A DNA stretch of 64,000 bases from Psychroflexus planctonicus (GCF_014640195.1 NZ_BMGM01000013.1:34445-98444); one strand, 5' to 3'; shown: positions 27,549 to 38,060, counted from the first letter of the stretch. The notes: generated by a model not told the origin, from the letters alone. Numbers and translations: made by a program.

Positions 27549-30500
27549 ATGATACAAAATTACTTACCTAAGTTTGTTTGCTCTTTATTAGTATTATTCT
27601 TAATTGGATTTAATGCTAATGCTAATGTAAATAGCATTTCATTAACATTTGATGAGAAAATTAATGATAATCCAGTAAAACCTTATTTACCTTTTTTTGT
27701 AGAAGGTGTTGCTGAAGTACAATTGATACACAATGCACCTGATCCAGCTTTAAGCGAAGTCGACATTTACGTTAATGACGAATTAATTGAATCAAATTTT
27801 AGCTTTAGAACCGCTACCGCTTTTTTAACTTTACCTGCAGGTGAAGATTTAGACATTGCTATTGCAATTGGAGGAAGTACATCTTCTGCTTCTGCATTTT
27901 TTAATACCACTTTAAATTTAACTGCAGATGAAAAATACGTAGTAGTTGCCAATGGGGTTCAACAGCCGAACTTATTTGATACATCTGCAAATCCATCGAT
28001 AGCTTTTAACTTAGATGTTTTTCCTGGAGCTCGAGAAGTAGCAGTTGCAGTAGCAGGGAATACAGATATATTAATTCACCATGGAGCCACAGACTTAGCT
28101 AACTTTGATCTAGACGAAATCACCGTTCCAATTCCAAATTTTGTAAGTGATCTGGCTTATACTAATTTTCAAAATTATGTTCAAATTGCTACTAACTTAT
28201 ACTCAATTCAACCTGTTTTAACAAGCACACAAGAAGAGTTTGAAATATACGATTTACCATTATCAGATCTTAATTTACAGAACAAAGCAGTTACTTTATT
28301 AACTAGTGGGTTTGTAGATGTCGAAGCCAATCAAAATGGACCTGAATTTGGTTTATGGCTAGCACAACCTGAAGGTGGAGATTTAATAGAGTTGCCTTTT
28401 CAAGGTGAGTGCGTTTCATTTTCAACTCCTTTTACCGAAGATTTTTCTGGAAGTGAGTGGCAAGCTGGTTCTGGATTTCAAAACTCGGGAGATAGCATAG
28501 ATGAATGTTGGACAAGAACACCAGATAATATAGACAATGTGTACGCTTGGGGAACTGGAAACAGTAACTCAAACTTATTCAACTCAGGACCTTCAAGTGC
28601 TTTTCAAGGTACTAAATTTATATATACAAAACAATCAGGAAGCCCTGGAGCTGAAGCTGTTTTTACATCTCCTGTTATAAATACTAACGGTTTAGATTCT
28701 CCAGCATTAAGTTTTTATTATTTCATGTATGGTTTTGGTATTGATAGCTTTTCTGTAGAAGTACAAGAATTTGGAACAGAATCTTGGACAAATTTAATTA
28801 CCATCAACGGACAACAACAGACTTCTGAAGATGATGATTGGTTAGAAGAGGAGATTGAGCTTGCAGGTTTGGAAAATAAAAAAATTCAGTTGCGTTTTAT
28901 TGCTACTCGAGGTAGCAATTTTAACTCAGTAGTGGCACTTGACTTAATAGAAGTTAGAGAAGCTACTACATGTTTAAAACCAACTAACCTTAATATAACT
29001 CAAATAGGCGATACATCTGCACAAATTAATTGGAACACACAATCTAATCCTGTAGATTGGTTTGTGTACACATCAGGAGCCAACCCAGAAACGGCTACTC
29101 CTACTCAACAAAGCAGCGAAAGCCTATCGGCTAACAATGATCAAGTTATAGGTTTATCTTCCAACACCACTTACGATGTTTACCTACAAAGTAATTGTGA
29201 CGACGATGGTTTGAGTCAGCTAACAGGTCCAGTAGAATTTACAACAGCTGCTTGTTCAGTTAATGAACAATGTGAGTATACCTTTAATTTGTTAGATGAT
29301 TTTGGGGACGGATGGAATGGAAATATTGTTGAATTACGCCAAGATGGACAGCTAGTTGCTAATCTAGGTGCTGATTTTGAAGATGGTGATAATTTTACAG
29401 AAACCTATAATTTATGTACAGGCAGTTCTATTGAATTGATTTGGTTAAACCAAGGAAGTTTTGCAGATGAAGTTGGTTTAAATGTGGTTAATCCTTTTGA
29501 TGAAGAAATTTTTGAACTCGGATTTGATTCTGAAGATGAACGAGGAGATACAATTTTCAGTTTTACATCAGCATGTACACCTCCTTCGTGTCCTAAAGTA
29601 ACAAATGTGCAAGTTACCAACGTTGTAGATGATGCAGCGCAGTTAAATTGGAATGCTGAGCCAGAAGCCAATCTTGGTTATACTTGGTATATTTTTAATG
29701 CAGGAGCAAATCCGCAAGTAGCTAGCCCTGTTTTTTCTGAAAGTGTAGACCAATCTATTAATAGCGTTAATATTACTGGACTTACATCTGCACAAGCATA
29801 CGACGCCTATGTGGTAGCCAATTGTGCAACGGATGATGATAGTGATTTTTCAGATGTAGTTTCATTTAATACTGCATGTGGAACCATTACTGCTCCTTAT
29901 TTAGAAGATTTTAGTAGTTCTGAATGGGTTTCTGGAACTGGGTTTTTTAACACCGGAGACGAAATTAACCAATGTTGGGGTCGAGAAACAAGTGGCTACT
30001 TCTGGGGCGCTAGAACTGGAGCAACAGGTGGAACTTCATCGGGACCTAACTCTGCTTTTTTAGGTGAAAATTACATTTATGCAGTTGGCCCAAGTGGAAA
30101 TAACGGTCAAACCGCTACTATTACTTCACCTCAAATCGATTTAGCAAGCTTAACTAACCCAGGCATAACTTTTTTCTATTTCATGCGCGGTAATACTATA
30201 GGAGAATTAGCTATTGAAGTTAAATCTGTAAATAGTTCCAATTGGGTTGAGCTAGAAAATATAGTTGGTGCTCAACAAACTGATGTCGACGATAATTGGG
30301 AAGAAGTAGTGGTTTCACTAAATGCTTTCCAAGGCGAAGTTATCGAGTATCGATTTGTAGCTACCCGTGGCAATTCTTTTTCATCAGATATCGCGTTAGA
30401 TGCAATAGAAGTAGCAGAAGTAAACCCTTGTTTGCGCCCAAAAGATTTAGAAATCGATAATATTGACATAGATGGTGCTGAACTTTCTTGGACACCCGCA

Positions 30501-33500
30501 GATGCCAATGCAAATGGTTTTATCTGGGAAATATATTTAGATGGAACCGATCCTGAAAATGCTACTCCGGTAGCAGAAGGCACTACTCCTTCTAACACAA
30601 CAACTGCTGTAATCACAGGCTTAGATGCAGATACTACTTATCAGGCTTATGTAATTGCTGAGTGTGATGAAGATGAATTTTCAAATCGTTCAATTCCTTT
30701 AACTTTTAGTACATTAGTTTGTGATGCTAGTGAAACCTGTGAATACACCTTTGAGTTATTCGATTCATTTGGCGATGGTTGGAATGGAAATACCATGTCC
30801 GTTCTTCAAAATGGAGTTGAAGTTGCCGTATTGGGAGAAGGTTTTACTTCAGGAAATAATTTCACAGAAACGGTTAATTTATGTAATGATGCCGATATTG
30901 AATTGTTTTGGAACTCGGGTGGTTCTTTTGCAAACGAAGTTGGTGTAACAATCCTAAACCCATTTGATGAAGAAGTTTATGAAAAAGACCCTGGAGAAGG
31001 AAGTCAAAATACATCATTGACAACTTTTACCTCAGATTGTGATTCACCCGACGGTTGTTTTCCTCCTTTAAATTTTGATTTAGTAGAAGTTACGACCGAC
31101 TCGGTAGAATTATCTTGGGATAATATTGGTAGTGCAATAAGTGGTTATAACTGGTTTATATTTAATGCAGCCGATAATCCGCAAAACACATCGCCAGTAG
31201 CTAATGGAAGCACAAATTTTGAAGTGAATTCAGTTCTTGTATCTGGCTTAGCAGAAAATACAGATTACAAAGCTTTTATTCGTTCAGATTGTGGTTTTAC
31301 AGGTGTTAGTTCAGCATCCGATCCTTTGTTTTTTAAAACCCCATGTAATCCTTTAGATACTCCCTATTTAGTAGATTTTGAAAGCAGCGATTGGTCACCA
31401 CAAAATTCAGGTGATGAAAGTATTGGTGATTGCTGGAGTAGAAATCCAGAATTTGAGTTAGGTACTTATTCTTGGCTTGCTTTTTCAGATAATTTTATTA
31501 ATAATCCCGTTGGCGATAACTTCATTATAATAACCAATCAGTTTGGAAATTCTGGAGATCAGGCTATTATTGAATTGCCAGTCTTAGATTTATCAAATCT
31601 AGAAGACCCTAGTTTAAATTACTTTTATTTACTTACAGGAAATAATGTAGGCACCTACGATGTAGAAATTAAAGAAGTCTCTTCAGATAATTGGACTAAT
31701 CTTAAAACTTATACAGAAGAAGAACAAAATAATTTATCAGATGATTTTGAACGCGAAGTATTTGATTTAGCTGCTTTTGAAAACCAAACTGTAAATATTC
31801 GTTTTGTAGCCACTAGAAGTGCTGGTAGCTCAATCTTTTTTGCAATAGACGATTTACGTGTAGACGAATTACCAGTCTGTAATGCACCGTTAAACTTAAA
31901 TGTTTCAAATGTTCAAACCGATTCTGCCTTACTATCTTATGACGAAGATGAGTCTGCAATTAACGGATACGATTGGTTTGTGTATTTAAATGGTGGCGAT
32001 CCAGAAACAGATAATGCCATTATTTCGGGAAATTCTTCAAGTAATCTTAATGTTGCTTTAGATAATTTAAGCCCTGCAACAACTTACGATGTGTACGTAC
32101 AATCCAGTTGCTTAAATAGTGAAATTAGCGAACTTTCAATTCCGGTTACCTTTTCTACCGAAGTGTGTGAAGAAGAAGATAAATGTGCTTACACTTACTC
32201 TTTATCAAGCGATTCTGGAAACGGATGGAATGGTGCAACAATGCAAGTTTTCCAAGATGGAATTTTAGTAGCTACCTTAGGCGAAAGCTTCAATACAGGA
32301 GCTGAGTTTGATGAAGTCATCAACTTGTGTCAAGATGTAAATACGGAGTTAGTTTGGAATGAAGCTGGAAGTGTTTCAGCAGATGTAAACATTAGTATAA
32401 CCGACCCATTCAACGAAGAAATTTACAATTCTTCAAGTGAAAGTATTAACCCTGGTGAAACGCTTTTCAGTTTTACTTCTAATTGTACACCACCAATTTG
32501 CCCAGATCCTACAAATGTTGAAGTCTCAGATGTTACACAAACTACAGCTAACATTTCATGGGAAGAAACAGATGCTACCCAATTAAGTTACAATTGGTTT
32601 GTATTTTTAGCAGGAGACAATCCAGAAGTAGACAACCCATTGGTAGAAGGCACGACTCAAGCTGGCGAATTGTCTGTTACAGTTTCTGATTTAACTTTAG
32701 ATACAGCTTATCAAGTTTATGTTCAAGCCGAATGTGAATTTAGTGAAAGTGAACTTACGCTTCCTGTAGATTTCACCACTTTTGGAACTTGTGAAGCACC
32801 ACAAAATGTAGTAGCAGATGAAGTTTTAATAACTGAAGCTTCATTCAGCTGGGACGATTTTTCTAATGCATTGAATGGTTATAACTGGGAAGTTTATGAA
32901 GCTAACCAAAATCCAGATGAAGATAACCCCGTTTCTAGTGGAAGTCTAGGTGTTGGAGAAACTTCTGTAACCGTAACAGGTTTAACGGAGTTAACGGATT
33001 ATAATTTTTACATTCAATCAGACTGTGATATTGTAGAAAGCGATTTTGTTTTAGCAGTTGCCTTTAGTACAACTGGAGATTGTTCTGAGCCAAGTGGAGA
33101 TGACTTTCAATTTGATGAAATTACACAAACATCTGTATTATTTAGTTGGTCTACATCTCCTGATGATCCAGGTTTTTATTCGTATGTTGTGCATAATCAA
33201 GGCGAAGGTCCAGATTATTCTAATGCGGTAACAAGTTGGGGTACAGCAACTCCAAGTGGTTTTTCAGATGATTTAGATCCTAGTACTACCTATGATGTAT
33301 ACATCCGTAACAATTGTTCGTTTGGATTTAGTGACTTTGTTGGTCCATTTACTTTTACCACTTTAGACCCTGAATGTGAAGCACCATCAGATATTACTAT
33401 TACAAACATTGGCCCTGATCAAATCACCTTATCTTGGAGTGAAGTTGAACTAGCAACAAATGGATATTTTTGGTATATTTTTGATGAAACTGATATACCT

Positions 33501-34931
33501 GAAGAAGGTTCTGCTCTAGACCTTGGAAGTGTAGATTCTGGTGAAACAAGTGTAATTATAGATGGGCTTACCGAAAACACTACTTACCAAGTGGTGTTAG
33601 AAAGTGATTGTTCAGTTAATTTTAGTGAATTTTCTGAACCAATTGTATTCACAACTGAGAATTTAGCTTGCGAAACGCCAGACAATTTTGAAGTTTCTTT
33701 GGTCACCGATACAAGTGCAACACTTAGTTGGGAAGCCATCACTGATGACACAGAAAACTTAACATTTGGTGGGTATACTTGGTTTATTTACAATGCAGGA
33801 GACATGCCAGGAGTTGATACACCTGCTTTTACAGGCACGACAGAAGAAACGAGTGTAGATCTAGATAACTTAAATCCTGAAACAGATTACGAAGCTTATG
33901 TACAAGCTAACTGCGATACTGGCAATAGCAACTTATCTGCTCCATTTTCATTTAGCACAACCGATGCATTGAATGCTTGTCAGCCAGCAGAAAATATAAT
34001 TGCTAGTAATATTAGTCAAACATCTATCTTTTTGAGTTGGGATCCGCCATCAGATTCTCCTGTTGTTGAATACACATGGGAGATACGTGAAACCGTAACT
34101 GGATTTCCAATTTATGCAACAGATGATGTAGACCCTTCTATAACTGAAATTGCAATAGATGGTTTAGAACCCAACACTAGCTATTTAGCAAATGTGGTAA
34201 CCGATTGTGGGACACAGTTTACAATTCCTGGAGATAGTTTTGCATTTACTACTCTAGATACTTCAGAATTGCCACCTAATGATGATATATGTAATCCAAC
34301 TTTTATTCCAGAATTCTCAACTATAATTGGAGATAATACAAATGCTACAGTGCAAACCAACGAGCCAACTCCAAGTTGTTTTGAAGCAGATGTAGAAAGC
34401 ACCGTTTGGTTTTCTTATGTAGCTCCTTCGTCAAATGATACGGATATAGTTATACAAAGTATCAACAATTCAGGTACAGCAGATGTTGCTGTTTATGAAG
34501 AGCCGGATGATTGTACAGATTTAACCAGTTTAATTGAAGTAGCTTGTGGAGTAGGAACAGGAACTAATGGAGAAAGCATAGTTTCACCAATAGGTTTAAC
34601 CCAAGGTGAAACCTATTACGTACAAGTCAATTTTGATGCTTCAGTTGAAGGTACTTTTGAAATATTTTTAGATAGCAATTTCTCTAATCAAGATTTCAAT
34701 AAGCTTCAAATTAGCCTATACCCAAACCCGGCTAGCCATATGCTTAATGTTGAAGCACCGGAAAGCATTGAAGATATCATTATTTACAATATGTTAGGTC
34801 AACAAGTTTACAAACAAAAACACAACCAAAATTCAGTAGCTGTTCCTGTTAGTAATCTAGAGAGTGGTCAATATTTTGCAAAAGTGACAATTGACGGTAA
34901 AACTTATGTTGAAGCATTTATAAAAAAATAG
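27549..34931 (+). CDS. Giant multidomain T9SS surface protein (DUF4397, anchor-J/MAM-like, FN3 array)
   Basis: 2460 residues, acidic and almost free of Lys/Arg. Order: signal peptide (cleavage near residue 26); DUF4397-like domain (about 55-255, VQLIHNAPDPALSEVDIYVN); three repeats of a four-domain block. Each block is a cleaved-adhesin/choice-of-anchor-J type domain (287-473, 776-959, 1265-1442), a fibronectin III domain, a domain with the G(D/N)GWNG motif (568-679, 1057-1168, 1539-1649) and another FN3. Five more FN3 domains (1747-2240), a pre-peptidase-like domain (about 2240-2380) and a sorting domain (2386-2460, SLYPNPASHMLNVE) follow. Nearly every domain opens with Cys. Probably a surface adhesin or filament. 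Confidence 0.85.
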   Translation: MIQNYLPKFVCSLLVLFLIGFNANANVNSISLTFDEKINDNPVKPYLPFFVEGVAEVQLIHNAPDPALSEVDIYVNDELIESNFSFRTATAFLTLPAGEDLDIAIAIGGSTSSASAFFNTTLNLTADEKYVVVANGVQQPNLFDTSANPSIAFNLDVFPGAREVAVAVAGNTDILIHHGATDLANFDLDEITVPIPNFVSDLAYTNFQNYVQIATNLYSIQPVLTSTQEEFEIYDLPLSDLNLQNKAVTLLTSGFVDVEANQNGPEFGLWLAQPEGGDLIELPFQGECVSFSTPFTEDFSGSEWQAGSGFQNSGDSIDECWTRTPDNIDNVYAWGTGNSNSNLFNSGPSSAFQGTKFIYTKQSGSPGAEAVFTSPVINTNGLDSPALSFYYFMYGFGIDSFSVEVQEFGTESWTNLITINGQQQTSEDDDWLEEEIELAGLENKKIQLRFIATRGSNFNSVVALDLIEVREATTCLKPTNLNITQIGDTSAQINWNTQSNPVDWFVYTSGANPETATPTQQSSESLSANNDQVIGLSSNTTYDVYLQSNCDDDGLSQLTGPVEFTTAACSVNEQCEYTFNLLDDFGDGWNGNIVELRQDGQLVANLGADFEDGDNFTETYNLCTGSSIELIWLNQGSFADEVGLNVVNPFDEEIFELGFDSEDERGDTIFSFTSACTPPSCPKVTNVQVTNVVDDAAQLNWNAEPEANLGYTWYIFNAGANPQVASPVFSESVDQSINSVNITGLTSAQAYDAYVVANCATDDDSDFSDVVSFNTACGTITAPYLEDFSSSEWVSGTGFFNTGDEINQCWGRETSGYFWGARTGATGGTSSGPNSAFLGENYIYAVGPSGNNGQTATITSPQIDLASLTNPGITFFYFMRGNTIGELAIEVKSVNSSNWVELENIVGAQQTDVDDNWEEVVVSLNAFQGEVIEYRFVATRGNSFSSDIALDAIEVAEVNPCLRPKDLEIDNIDIDGAELSWTPADANANGFIWEIYLDGTDPENATPVAEGTTPSNTTTAVITGLDADTTYQAYVIAECDEDEFSNRSIPLTFSTLVCDASETCEYTFELFDSFGDGWNGNTMSVLQNGVEVAVLGEGFTSGNNFTETVNLCNDADIELFWNSGGSFANEVGVTILNPFDEEVYEKDPGEGSQNTSLTTFTSDCDSPDGCFPPLNFDLVEVTTDSVELSWDNIGSAISGYNWFIFNAADNPQNTSPVANGSTNFEVNSVLVSGLAENTDYKAFIRSDCGFTGVSSASDPLFFKTPCNPLDTPYLVDFESSDWSPQNSGDESIGDCWSRNPEFELGTYSWLAFSDNFINNPVGDNFIIITNQFGNSGDQAIIELPVLDLSNLEDPSLNYFYLLTGNNVGTYDVEIKEVSSDNWTNLKTYTEEEQNNLSDDFEREVFDLAAFENQTVNIRFVATRSAGSSIFFAIDDLRVDELPVCNAPLNLNVSNVQTDSALLSYDEDESAINGYDWFVYLNGGDPETDNAIISGNSSSNLNVALDNLSPATTYDVYVQSSCLNSEISELSIPVTFSTEVCEEEDKCAYTYSLSSDSGNGWNGATMQVFQDGILVATLGESFNTGAEFDEVINLCQDVNTELVWNEAGSVSADVNISITDPFNEEIYNSSSESINPGETLFSFTSNCTPPICPDPTNVEVSDVTQTTANISWEETDATQLSYNWFVFLAGDNPEVDNPLVEGTTQAGELSVTVSDLTLDTAYQVYVQAECEFSESELTLPVDFTTFGTCEAPQNVVADEVLITEASFSWDDFSNALNGYNWEVYEANQNPDEDNPVSSGSLGVGETSVTVTGLTELTDYNFYIQSDCDIVESDFVLAVAFSTTGDCSEPSGDDFQFDEITQTSVLFSWSTSPDDPGFYSYVVHNQGEGPDYSNAVTSWGTATPSGFSDDLDPSTTYDVYIRNNCSFGFSDFVGPFTFTTLDPECEAPSDITITNIGPDQITLSWSEVELATNGYFWYIFDETDIPEEGSALDLGSVDSGETSVIIDGLTENTTYQVVLESDCSVNFSEFSEPIVFTTENLACETPDNFEVSLVTDTSATLSWEAITDDTENLTFGGYTWFIYNAGDMPGVDTPAFTGTTEETSVDLDNLNPETDYEAYVQANCDTGNSNLSAPFSFSTTDALNACQPAENIIASNISQTSIFLSWDPPSDSPVVEYTWEIRETVTGFPIYATDDVDPSITEIAIDGLEPNTSYLANVVTDCGTQFTIPGDSFAFTTLDTSELPPNDDICNPTFIPEFSTIIGDNTNATVQTNEPTPSCFEADVESTVWFSYVAPSSNDTDIVIQSINNSGTADVAVYEEPDDCTDLTSLIEVACGVGTGTNGESIVSPIGLTQGETYYVQVNFDASVEGTFEIFLDSNFSNQDFNKLQISLYPNPASHMLNVEAPESIEDIIIYNMLGQQVYKQKHNQNSVAVPVSNLESGQYFAKVTIDGKTYVEAFIKK

Positions 34932-34981
34932 TTTAGTCGCTAAGCTTTTATAATTCTTAGACTTTAAAGACTTATTAACTA

Positions 34982-35040
34982 AAAACAGTTCTAAAAATCA
35001 TACATTGAGAAATCAACAAAGTGATTTTTAGAACTGTTTT
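34982..35040 (+). terminator. Long-stem terminator after the giant gene
   Basis: AAAACAGTTCTAAAAATCA (34982-35000) pairs exactly with TGATTTTTAGAACTGTTTT (35022-35040) around a 21-base loop; a T tract follows. A 19-bp stem is long for a simple terminator. Confidence 0.75.
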
Positions 35041-35141
35041 TTATTTCTAGAATTTGAAAAATAGATTTCACCAAGTTTTACAATCTATTAAAATGAGAGC
35101 TAAAAATCATTTGCTTTATATTAATTTAAAATTTAACAACA

Positions 35142-36146
35142 ATGAAAGCAGCTCAAATCAAAGAAGCAGGAGGAGAATTTCAAGTAGTAGATATAGATAA
35201 ACCTTCTCCAAAAGCTAACGAAGTTTTAATTAAAGTACAAGCCTGTGGCATTTGCCATTCCGATGCATTTGTAAAAGACGGTACATTTCCAGGTATTGAA
35301 TACCCAAGAGTGCCAGGTCACGAAGTTATTGGTACCGTTGAAGATGTTGGAGAAAATGTAAATATTTGGACTAAAAATCAACGCGTAGGAGTTGGTTGGC
35401 ATGGTGGGCATTGTTTTGAATGTGAACCTTGCAGAAGAGGTGATTTCATTTCTTGTGAAAATGCTAAAGTAAGCGGTATTTCTTATGATGGCGGTTATGC
35501 AGAATACATGTGTGCACCACAAGAAGCTTTAGTAGCTGTGCCAGATGATTTGAAACCTGAAGAAGCTGCTCCATTGCTTTGCGCAGGAATAACAGTTTTT
35601 AATGCGCTTAGAAACGCTGGAATTACGGCAGGAGATTTAGTTGCCATACAAGGAATAGGTGGTTTAGGACATTTGGCTATTCAATATGCCAATAAAATGG
35701 GAATGAGAACAGTTGCCATTTCTACCAGCGACGATAAAAAAGAATTAGCTACTCAACTTGGCGCTCATCATTTTATCAATGCTAAATCGGTTGATGCAGC
35801 AGAAAAATTGAAAGAACTAGGTGGTGCTAAATTAATATTAGGTACTGCACCTAGTGGAAAAGCAATGACTTCGGTGCTAGGTGGTCTTGGCATTGACGGG
35901 AAATTACTAATGGTAGGTGCAACACCCGAACCTGTAGAAGTAAATCCTATGCAAATGCTAATGGGAAGAAAATCGGTAGCGGGCTGGCCAAGTGGAACTC
36001 CAACTGATTCTGAAGATACACTGAATTTTAGTGCCTTGTTCAAAACCAAAACCATGATCGAAGAATATAAATTAGAAGACGTAAATGAAGCTTACGAAAG
36101 AATGATTAACAACAAATCAAGATTTCGTGTGGTACTTAAGCCATAA
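35142..36146 (+). CDS. Zinc-dependent alcohol dehydrogenase (medium-chain family)
   Basis: 334 residues of the MDR/GroES-like alcohol dehydrogenase family. Catalytic-zinc ligands: C38 in CGICHSD, the His of GHEVIG, and a later Cys (LLCAG). The structural zinc is held by C-x2-C-x2-C-x7-C in CFECEPCRRGDFISC. The nucleotide-binding Rossmann motif is GIGGLGHLAIQYA. It is closest in feel to AdhA/AdhP-type dehydrogenases that reduce a broad set of aldehydes. Coenzyme preference is not decided by the sequence. It is monocistronic. Confidence 0.9.
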   Translation: MKAAQIKEAGGEFQVVDIDKPSPKANEVLIKVQACGICHSDAFVKDGTFPGIEYPRVPGHEVIGTVEDVGENVNIWTKNQRVGVGWHGGHCFECEPCRRGDFISCENAKVSGISYDGGYAEYMCAPQEALVAVPDDLKPEEAAPLLCAGITVFNALRNAGITAGDLVAIQGIGGLGHLAIQYANKMGMRTVAISTSDDKKELATQLGAHHFINAKSVDAAEKLKELGGAKLILGTAPSGKAMTSVLGGLGIDGKLLMVGATPEPVEVNPMQMLMGRKSVAGWPSGTPTDSEDTLNFSALFKTKTMIEEYKLEDVNEAYERMINNKSRFRVVLKP

Positions 36147-36194
36147 TGCTTTGATACCATTCAAATATTAAAATCCTAATGTATTTTAACTAAA

Positions 36195-36221
36195 AAAGCC
36201 ATCTCAATTTGAGATGGCTTT
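36195..36221. terminator. Bidirectional terminator between adh and yajC
   Basis: AAAGCCATCTCAA (36195-36207) and TTGAGATGGCTTT (36209-36221), a near-perfect 13-bp stem with A and T runs on both sides, between convergent genes. Confidence 0.85.
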
Positions 36222-36243
36222 AAATTTTGAAGTATAAAATAAA

Positions 36244-36546
36244 TTACTTTTTATCTTCTTTTTCTTTTTTAGGTGCATTTAATTTAGCCGAAAGTTCGTG
36301 AGAGATAGAAGACTTATCAAAAGTCATTTTACCTGCTCCTGTTTCAATAATAACAGCGTTTAACTTTTCGCTAAAATCTGCAACTTTGCCGTGCAATCCG
36401 CTTTTTGTGATTACTTTATCACCTTTTTTAAGTTCTTCTGCAAACTTTTTTTCTTGCTTCTGGCGTTTCATTTGCGGTCTAATCATAAAGAAATAGACAA
36501 CCGCAAAAATTAAAACAAACGGCAATAAACTTTGTATTCCTTCCAT
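36244..36546 (-). CDS. yajC: Preprotein translocase accessory subunit YajC
   Basis: 100 residues: an N-terminal transmembrane helix (SLLPFVLIFAVVYFFMIRPQ) and the conserved RPQMKRQKQEKKFAEELKKG, GDKVITKSGLHGKV and VIIETGAGKMTFDKSSI segments. YajC associates with SecDF at the inner membrane. The C-terminus is a charged Lys/Glu tail. It follows the DUF1573 gene by 6 bases on the minus strand and belongs to the nusB-DUF1573-yajC group that is conserved in Flavobacteriia. Confidence 0.95.
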   Translation of the reverse strand: MEGIQSLLPFVLIFAVVYFFMIRPQMKRQKQEKKFAEELKKGDKVITKSGLHGKVADFSEKLNAVIIETGAGKMTFDKSSISHELSAKLNAPKKEKEDKK

Positions 36547-36552
36547 ATAAAT

Positions 36553-37035
36553 TTATTGTACTGGAGATCCAGTCGCTTTATTACCACCTTTAGGGTTTAC
36601 AAAAGCTTTAATTCTAATTGCTTCTCTTCCAGATTCAGTATTAGCAGTAATACGTACTTGCTTCATTTGCTGATTTGGTTTACCTCTAGTATTAAATTTT
36701 ACAGTCATCTCACCAGTTTCACCTGCTGCGATTGGCTCGTTTTTAGGGTAGCTTGGTACAGTACAACCACAAGAAGCTTTTGCATCTGTAATAATTAAAG
36801 GAGCGTCTCCGTTATTAGTAAATTTAAAAACGTGCTCTACAACATCACCTTCTTCTACATTTCCAAAATCATGTTCTTTTTCTTCAAATTCCATGGTTGG
36901 AAATTTTGCTTGCTGAGCGTCGCGCTCAGATGCTTCTGCTACTTTTTCTTCATCAACTTTTTTTGCTGCTTCTTCTTGGCAGGCGGTAAACGAAAAGGTT
37001 GCGATGGCAACACCAATTAACAATAACTTTTTCAT
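36553..37035 (-). CDS. DUF1573 lipoprotein
   Basis: 160 residues. The lipoprotein signal ends FSFTAC (Cys19); a short charged helical linker (KKVDEEKVAEASERDAQQ) leads to a DUF1573 immunoglobulin-like domain: EHDFGNVEEGDVVEHVFKF, GDAPLIITDAKASCGCTVP, GETGEMTVKFNTRG. The CGC motif in the middle is typical. It is probably attached to the periplasmic side of a membrane. The molecular role of DUF1573 is unknown. The gene sits between nusB and yajC. Confidence 0.9.
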   Translation of the reverse strand: MKKLLLIGVAIATFSFTACQEEAAKKVDEEKVAEASERDAQQAKFPTMEFEEKEHDFGNVEEGDVVEHVFKFTNNGDAPLIITDAKASCGCTVPSYPKNEPIAAGETGEMTVKFNTRGKPNQQMKQVRITANTESGREAIRIKAFVNPKGGNKATGSPVQ

Positions 37036-37063
37036 GAGTTTAAATTTTAATTTAAATTATTCG

Positions 37064-37071
37064 CAAAAGTA
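37064..37071 (-). promoter_or_regulatory. Possible internal promoter upstream of DUF1573
   Basis: TACTTTTG on the minus strand (TAnnTTTG), 28 bases before the ATG at 37035 and within the nusB-DUF1573 gap. Confidence 0.3.
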
Positions 37072-37086
37072 ATAATATTTTAAGGA

Positions 37087-38028
37087 CTACATAAGTCCAC
37101 GACCTATTTTATTAATTTTGCCCGAAGCTTTATATTCTTTTGCTAACTTATCTAAGACACCGTTTATAAAAATACTACTTCTTGGTGTTGAATATTCTTT
37201 AGCCAATTCTAGATATTCATTAATAGTTACTTTTACAGGAATGCTTGGGAATTTCACAAACTCACATAATCCCATAGTAATTAGCACACGGTCTAACTCA
37301 GCATAACGGTCTTGATCCCAACCTGGAGTCTTTCCTTTTACGTCTGCTAAATATTCATCTTCATTAAGCATGGTTTTTTGAAACAGCTGCTTCCCAAATT
37401 GTTCATCATCAAAATTTTTAAAAAGACTAGGAATGCTTAAATTTTCATCATTTGCTTTTATTTTTTGTAAAAATTTCAAAATGCTCGTATTCACAATTGG
37501 CAAATCGTCTACCCAAGTCAGTTTTTGATCTTCATAATAGTCGTATAGTCGATCAGTAGGTGCTACTATTTTTTTAAAAAATTGGACAACAAATTCTTTG
37601 TCTTCCTTAAAATCGTTAGTATGGGTTTGAACGTAGCTTTCGTATATTTCAGATGTTCTTAAACTATCCCAGATGGCAGCGGGGTATTCATCATCTAAAT
37701 GCCAATGCTTCAATTTTCTTTTTTCTAATTCATTGATAAGCGCATCAGAATCTTTCAGCTTTTCAATTACCAAGTTGCTCAAAAATTTTAAGTTTGGATT
37801 TCGTTCTTCAGCAGTAGCTAGGTGCTTTTTTTGAACAATTTCTAGGTATTTTTCAGCTTTGTTTTGTATTTCTACAAGGAGTTGAAGATTGAGCAGGAAA
37901 AGATCGTACATGTCTTCCATACTCTTTTTCAAAAACTTTTCTTCTTGGTTTAATTGTTCGCTTTTACTCTGCTTAAAAGCATAAATAGATTGCATTACTT
38001 TTGCGCGTATATGTCTTCTAGTTAACAT
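37087..38028 (-). CDS. nusB: Transcription antitermination factor NusB (long flavobacterial form)
   Basis: 313 residues, roughly twice the length of E. coli NusB, as usual in Flavobacteriia. The start is MLTRRHIRAKVMQSIYAFKQ, the NusB N-terminal signature; the longer frame from 38076 adds 16 non-family residues. An inserted helical region fills the middle. The C-terminal half holds the other NusB motifs (DRVLITMGLCEFVKFPSIPV, INEYLELAKEYSTPRSSIFI, NGVLDKLA). It promotes antitermination in rRNA operons and may act in rRNA maturation. Confidence 0.93.
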   Translation of the reverse strand: MLTRRHIRAKVMQSIYAFKQSKSEQLNQEEKFLKKSMEDMYDLFLLNLQLLVEIQNKAEKYLEIVQKKHLATAEERNPNLKFLSNLVIEKLKDSDALINELEKRKLKHWHLDDEYPAAIWDSLRTSEIYESYVQTHTNDFKEDKEFVVQFFKKIVAPTDRLYDYYEDQKLTWVDDLPIVNTSILKFLQKIKANDENLSIPSLFKNFDDEQFGKQLFQKTMLNEDEYLADVKGKTPGWDQDRYAELDRVLITMGLCEFVKFPSIPVKVTINEYLELAKEYSTPRSSIFINGVLDKLAKEYKASGKINKIGRGLM

Positions 38029-38052
38029 GTATAGAACGTAAATTTTAGCTGG

Positions 38053-38060
38053 CAAAATTA
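38053..38060 (-). promoter_or_regulatory. -7 element of the nusB operon
   Basis: TAATTTTG on the minus strand, 24 bases before the nusB start chosen here. This supports the ATG ending at 38028 over the longer frame, whose start would lie upstream of the element. Confidence 0.4.
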
